A DNA stretch of 64,000 nucleotides, from contig JACTVC010000010.1 in the NCBI GenBank assembly GCA_018417955.1, positions 1,252,763 through 1,316,762 on the forward strand, written 5' to 3'. Positions within the stretch are counted from its first letter, which is position 1, and each line of letters starts with the position of its first letter. Below, piece by piece: positions 59,187 through 64,000 of the stretch. The notes under the pieces are model-generated. The model made no database searches and was not told the DNA's origin. It saw only the letters and a list, made by a program, of their open reading frames with translations. The position numbers and the translations under genes were made by a program. Source of the DNA: Laccaria trichodermophora. Taxonomy: Eukaryota > Basidiomycota > Agaricomycetes > Agaricales > Hydnangiaceae.

Positions 59187-61040
59187 CTATACAATGGTGC
59201 GATGGACAGGTGGGAGCTGTTCTTCAAGGGGGTTTTTTCTTCGTCACCAGCCCAAATATGGACGTCGTATATCAACCGCCCCTTGGCAAAAATCGAGCGA
59301 TGTTCCTTTGACGCGACTTCTGTTATGCAGATGACGACCCACTTCTCTGGCCACAGCCATACGTCAGCTCAGCCTGCCATTATGGCGCAATCCCGTGCCA
59401 GCCAGAACATGATGACCGAATGGATATCTTGTGGTGGAATCCCAACCCGACGGACCTCCTGGTCAATTCTTCTGACCTCGTCCTTGGCATTGGAAAAATT
59501 CCTCATGACCGTTTGCTCCAATTTCAACAATTAGTGGGGGGGCTTCAGGACCGTGTCCAGGAATACAAATCAGACGAATCTCATCCAATGAAGAATTCGG
59601 AAATCATCACACTTTCGAACTGGTTAAGCCAGGGGCTCTCTCGTCTTGAACGACTACCAATGGATGTTACACAACTCAAATTTTGCGTGGCTGAAGTCCA
59701 ACGAGCTTTTTTAGAATTAACAGCTGGACTCGACTATCTCTATATCTACAAACCCCGAATGGACGGGATTCTCCCACCCGCTACCGAAACTGCGCGGACC
59801 ATTGGTGTATTCACCATGGATTCGACCATTGTGCAAGAATTTACGAGGGCTGGGCTGCCGGTCTGGTTCCTGCGCCCCACCCATACCTTGCCCGGTGTTC
59901 GTGTTGATTCAATCGTCGAAACCAGAAAGCCAAACGAATTTCTTGAACTTCGTGATGCCGAAACGAAGTTCGATACTGTTTTCTGCGGTTCAGCCGACGA
60001 TCCAAAAAAACACAGGGCAATTGCGCTTCACTCACGGCAATTCTTCTCCTATTACAACCCATTCACCCTCTACATCGTCACACTGAGGGAAAACGTGTCT
60101 GGAACAAAAGCACCTAGGGGAAACGTGTCTGGAACACAAGCGCCTGCACAGGGAAGTCAACAGGCAACAGTTCGATCATTACATGGCGAGGAAAGTCGGC
60201 GGACACAAGTCTCGAGCCGTTCTGAGAAGGCTGGCGTTCCTTGTGAGTACATTGCATATGATAATATTGTTACTATAGACAAACCTCTCCGTTGCAGACC
60301 GTCGTCCAGCGAAAGGTGGTCCAGTGAAAGGGACTGGCCGAAATAAGTTCCAAGAGATGTCCAGCCCATTGCTTCCACCAGCAATCCCCGAATGGAGGGA
60401 TGCCCTTGCTGCTGTTGACACCAACCCGGGCAATCGCGTCACTGAACAGATCGACCCAGTCCATAGTGGGTATATGTTCCCTGATCCCGGTTTATTCGTT
60501 AGCTGCACGACCGAAGAGAAAACAACTCAATACCTTCATCAATGGCTGCGCCTCAGAACGGCCTTCATTTATCGTCTTAGTGCACCATCGTCAGAGGCCC
60601 AGCCACTGTCCAATCAAGCATGGCGCGATCTCCTCAATTCATCTGAGGAAAAGCAGCCCTCTGGCTCCAAATCCACCAATACCTCTAAACCGACGAAAGC
60701 GTTTCGGCATGCAGAAACATTAAAGGAGATACTATGTGATTGCTTGCGTGAAGTGGGGGTTGAGCTGGCGCCCAATGACAGGCTCACTCCTCCGCGCTGG
60801 GGAGAATGCGATGTCGGTGCCTCCATTCCACATCACATCGTTCAGGAAATCCTCTACAAGCTATTTAGCTTAAACTTTCGATACGAACTATCGGCTTTGC
60901 ACTCACGTGCGAAATCGGCGAATTTCGAAATTCACGACCCCCACAATGCGCTGGTTGCATGTTTCCCAGAACAGTCGACTTTGGCAGTCGAGCTGTCAAA
61001 AGGAAATATAGGGCTTGCTGCAAATAGAATCGAAGACTGA
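59187..61040 (+). pseudogene. Agaricomycete hypothetical protein, 5'-truncated with in-frame TGA
   Basis: After an acceptor-like CCACAG at 59181-59186, one frame reads QVGAVLQGGFFFVTSP and NMDVVYQPPLGKNRAMFL, meets TGA at 59309-59311, and continues in the same frame through DDDPLLWPQPY and a conserved MDILWWNPNPTD block at 59420. From the ATG at 59420 the frame is open to 60242; an intron (60243-60297) leads to 60298..61040. A product of about 521 residues from 59420 would therefore still be possible. The later part (WRDLLNSSEE, EILYKLFSLNFRYEL) matches the style of a protein type repeated in Agaricomycete genomes near transposons; its function is unknown. The missing upstream exons and the stop suggest decay. 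Confidence 0.55.
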
Positions 61041-61109
61041 CTGCCATGACTGGTGGCTACCACTTTTATGATTAATCTATGACAACTGTCCTACAGCCAT
61101 TCTGTTTAA

Positions 61110-62040
61110 TGTCATAGGTTTTTATGAAAGAGATTTCATTAGAGTCTCTGGCACTTTCATTAGGATATTTCATTATGCCCTCTGGTGCTTTCATTACTAT
61201 TTCTTTGAATTTTCATTAGGAGATTTCATTAGGGTCTCTGGCACTTTCATTCCCTTTTCATTAGGATATTTCATTATGCTCTCTGGCGCTTTCATTAATA
61301 TTTTCATTAGGAGATTTCATTAGGGTCTCTGGCACTTTCATTACCTTTTCATTAGGAGATTTCATTATGCCCTCTGGCACTTTCATTACTATTTCTTTGA
61401 ATTTTCATTGGGATATTTCATTAGAGTCTCTGGCACTTTCATTAGGATATTTCATTATGCCCTCTGGTGCTTTCATTACAATTTTCATTAGGAGATTTCA
61501 TTAGGATCTCTGGCGCTTTCATTCCCTTTTCATTAGGATATTTCATTATGCTCTCTGGCGCTTTCATTACTATTTCTTTAAATTTTCATTGGGATATTTC
61601 ATTAGGGTCTCTGGCACTTTCATTCCCTTTTCATTGGGATATTTCATTAGGGTCTCTGGCACTTTCATTCCCTTTTCATTAGGATATTTCATTATGCCCT
61701 CTGGCGCTTTCATTACAATTTTCATTAGGAGATTTCATTAGGATCTCTGGTGCTTTCATTACCTTTTCATTAGGATATTTCATTATGCTCTCTGGCGCTT
61801 TCATTACTATTTCTTTGAATTTTCATTGGGATATTTCATTAGGGTCTCTGGCACTTTCATTACCTTTTCATTAGGATATTTCATTATGCCCTCTGGCGCT
61901 TTCATTACTATTTCTTTAAAATTCTCATTTGGATATTTCATTAGGCTTTGGCTCTTTCATTACTATTTCTTAGATTTCTCATTAGGATATTTCATTAGGT
62001 CCTTGACGCTTTCATTACCATTTCTTCTATTTTTCATTAG
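61110..62040 (+). repeat. minisatellite built on TTTCATTAGGATATTTCATT
   Basis: About 930 bp composed of alternating blocks of TTTCATTAGGATATTTCATT and CTCTGGCGCTTTCATTAC type, with variant spacers such as CTATTTCTTTGAATTT. Basic units are near 40-45 bp, grouped in higher-order units. Long open frames inside are a side effect of the repeat. Confidence 0.85.
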
Positions 62041-62499
62041 ATGAATAATCATATATATCACATGGGTTGTTGGGAGGCCAATCACATGACCAATTGCCTA
62101 AAATGGTCAAAAAATGAAAGTTGTAGCCCTGTACTGTAGCTTCCAGAATCTGTTTGAATTATGTTCTAGAGTGCTCCCTGTGTGGAGATATGATGTTAAA
62201 CATTTTTCTCACTGCCGGCTTTTTTCAACCTTTATGTGTTTTTCTCCATGAAAACAAGACCAAACAATATAATTTCAACACATTTAGCAAGCCAAGAGAA
62301 GAGGCTACAATTATGGTCTTGTGGGAAATTTGACCCAAAAAGGAAGGTGTATACCCTAATACCCTAAAAGGGAAACTGACAATGACAGACTACAATATTT
62401 ACTGATAGACTACAAATGACCACAAAAGTCAGACTTAGACTACAAAATTTACTGTTGTGCACATTTTAAAGATTTTTGTTTACATATTTTGTCTAGGAC
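62041..62499. other. AT-rich stretch between minisatellite and inverted repeat
   Basis: Contains scattered GACTACAA motifs (62384-62450) like those in the arms, so it probably belongs to the same element. Whether it is part of the arm cannot be decided because the partner would lie beyond 64000. Confidence 0.45.
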
Positions 62500-62504
62500 A
62501 TCCA

Positions 62505-62810
62505 CTAGAAAAGCTTGTAGTGTCTGCTTTTTCGTTACAAAAGTTTGTAGTGTCCACTTTTTTAGACTACAAAGGTTTGTAGTGTCCGCTTTTTAGACTA
62601 CAAAAGTTTGTAGTGTCTGCTTTTTTAGACTACAAAGGTTTGTAGTGTCCGCTTTTTAGACTACAAAAGTTTGTAGTGTCCACTTTTTTAGACTACACAA
62701 GTTTGTAGTGTCTGCTTTTTTAGACTACACAAGTTTGTAGTGTCTGCTTTTTTAGACTACACAACTTTATAGGGTCTGCTTTTTGAGACTACAAATTTTT
62801 GTAGTCTGCT
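62505..62810. repeat. about nine units of a 31-bp TTTGTAGTGTC / GACTACAAA repeat
   Basis: Units of type AGTTTGTAGTGTCTGCTTTT then TTAGACTACAAA alternate. Each unit has short self-complementary ends (TTTGTAGT / ACTACAAA). The same cluster appears in reverse at 63690-63995 in the other arm. Confidence 0.75.
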
Positions 62811-63129
62811 TGTCTGACATGTACTTTCTGGTGTCCTTGACTATGGTTCATGGGGATATGATTGAGAGATTGACATGACTTTGCATATTGTCTTGTTGCA
62901 TCATGAGCTTTTGACATCATGCCCAAGCTGTCTTTCACATCAGGAGAGGCTATTCTTTGCTTTCATATGGATAGCTACTGTTCTATTTCTGAAGGCTACA
63001 GCACTGTGTGGATGGGCTGATTGGTCTTTGGAGATGTTCTTGCATTCAACACCAAAGTCACACCATGATGTACAAGGTTTGCCAAATTCAAGGTTGCTAA
63101 ATCCTGAATGAAGATTGACAAAGAGACAT

Positions 63130-63300
63130 GGCCTTACTGTCATAACTACTGCCATGTCTCAAAACATACTCAACCCTGATAGTTAATTCTGATATGATCT
63201 CTGTGAGGTCTACAACCTTACTGTCATAGCTACTGCCATGTCTCAAAACATACTCAACCCTGATAGTCAATTTTGATATGATCTCTGTGAGCTCTACAAG
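63130..63300. repeat. 86-bp direct tandem duplication in the spacer
   Basis: The block CCTTACTGTCATAACTACTG (from about 63132) to CTCTGTGAGGTCTACAA repeats from about 63217 to 63299 with a handful of changes. It occupies most of the spacer between the arms of the inverted repeat. Confidence 0.75.
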
Positions 63301-64000
63301 ACTATGGATATTCCTAGCTGAATTCATGCATATCTTTTATCAATAGCCAATGATACATGACAGTAGGGCCAGGTCTCTTTGTCAATCTTCATTCAGGATT
63401 TAGCAACCTTGAATTTGGCAAACCTTGTACATCATGGTGTGACTTTGGTGTTGAATGCAAGAACATCTCCAAAGACCAATCAGCCCATCCACACAGTGCT
63501 GTAGCCTTCAGAAATAGAACAGTAGCTATCCATATGAAAGCAAAGAATAGCCTCTCCTGATGTGAAAGACAGCTTGGGCATGATGTCAAAAGCTCATGAT
63601 GCAACAAGACAATATGCAAAGTCATGTCAATCTCTCAATCATATCCCCATGAACCATAGTCAAGGACACCAGAAAGTACATGTCAGACAAGCAGACTACA
63701 AAAATTTGTAGTCTCAAAAAGCAGACCCTATAAAGTTGTGTAGTCTAAAAAAGCAGACACTACAAACTTGTGTAGTCTAAAAAAGCAGACACTACAAACT
63801 TGTGTAGTCTAAAAAAGTGGACACTACAAACTTTTGTAGTCTAAAAAGCGGACACTACAAACCTTTGTAGTCTAAAAAAGCAGACACTACAAACTTTTGT
63901 AGTCTAAAAAGCGGACACTACAAACCTTTGTAGTCTAAAAAAGTGGACACTACAAACTTTTGTAACGAAAAAGCAGACACTACAAGCTTTTCTAGTGGAT

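Larger units (their letters stand above)
62500..64000. repeat. large inverted repeat, arms at least 644 bp, 213-bp spacer
   Basis: 62500-63143 is the near-perfect reverse complement of 63357-64000; positions sum to 126500. I saw only two mismatches near the inner ends (63128 and 63134). The right arm runs off the window, so the arms may be longer. Each arm holds the same 78-codon open frame facing inward. The form is that of a foldback element or a long palindrome. Confidence 0.85.

Noticed and set aside
61467..62044. Open frames with repeated SLGYFI and SGAFI words
   Set aside because: They are translations of the minisatellite.
62875..63625. 78-codon frames in each arm of the inverted repeat as genes
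   Set aside because: Identical because of the inverted repeat; no known domain and no upstream signals.

Overview
The window is nuclear DNA of a filamentous basidiomycete, most likely an Agaricomycete. Evidence: genes are broken by many 45-65 bp GT-AG introns, the window holds a KDZ transposase with CxC cysteines, a DUF6699 protein, an F-box/leucine-rich protein and a GH12 enzyme, and basidiomycete-style housekeeping genes (ADE2, WASP) sit among mobile DNA. All splice models were built by hand from reading frames, splice signals and phase; none is supported by transcript data.

Layout. 1-354 is the 3' end of an unrecognised gene. 852-28466 is a head-to-tail array of four essentially identical 6,902-bp units. 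Each unit carries, on the minus strand, a Crypton-type tyrosine recombinase with a GCR1_C-like C-terminus, an XPG/FEN1-family nuclease with all seven metal-binding acidic residues, and a probable small third gene. Every unit boundary, including the two outer flanks, has the 7-bp core TGCTTAT. At unit-unit junctions the core lies between inverted 8-bp arms (CTTAAATC / GATTTAAG). A second core-like site with the same arm motifs lies inside every unit and divides it into a 5.4-kb recombinase+nuclease module and a 1.5-kb small-gene module. I consider this the most interesting system in the window: a recombinase element carrying a structure-specific nuclease, arranged as a site-specific tandem array.

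28467-51744 is host sequence: a secreted GH12 glucanase, ADE2 (minus), a WASP homologue (plus), an F-box/LRR-like protein, a DUF6699 protein (minus), a secreted thaumatin-like plus ricin-B-lectin protein (minus), two multi-pass membrane proteins, and a PhoD-like phosphatase gene whose exons are all recognisable but which carries two frame-breaking lesions.

51745-64000 is repeat-rich: a GGGAGTCCC-rich tandem repeat, an apparently intact 1,132-residue KDZ transposase (minus) with TTGACTTTGCGTC-type repeats on its 5' side and a 257-bp tandem duplication, a decayed hypothetical gene with an in-frame TGA, a TTTCATTAGG minisatellite, and a 644-bp-arm inverted repeat that continues past the window edge. 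No tRNA, rRNA or CRISPR was recognised.
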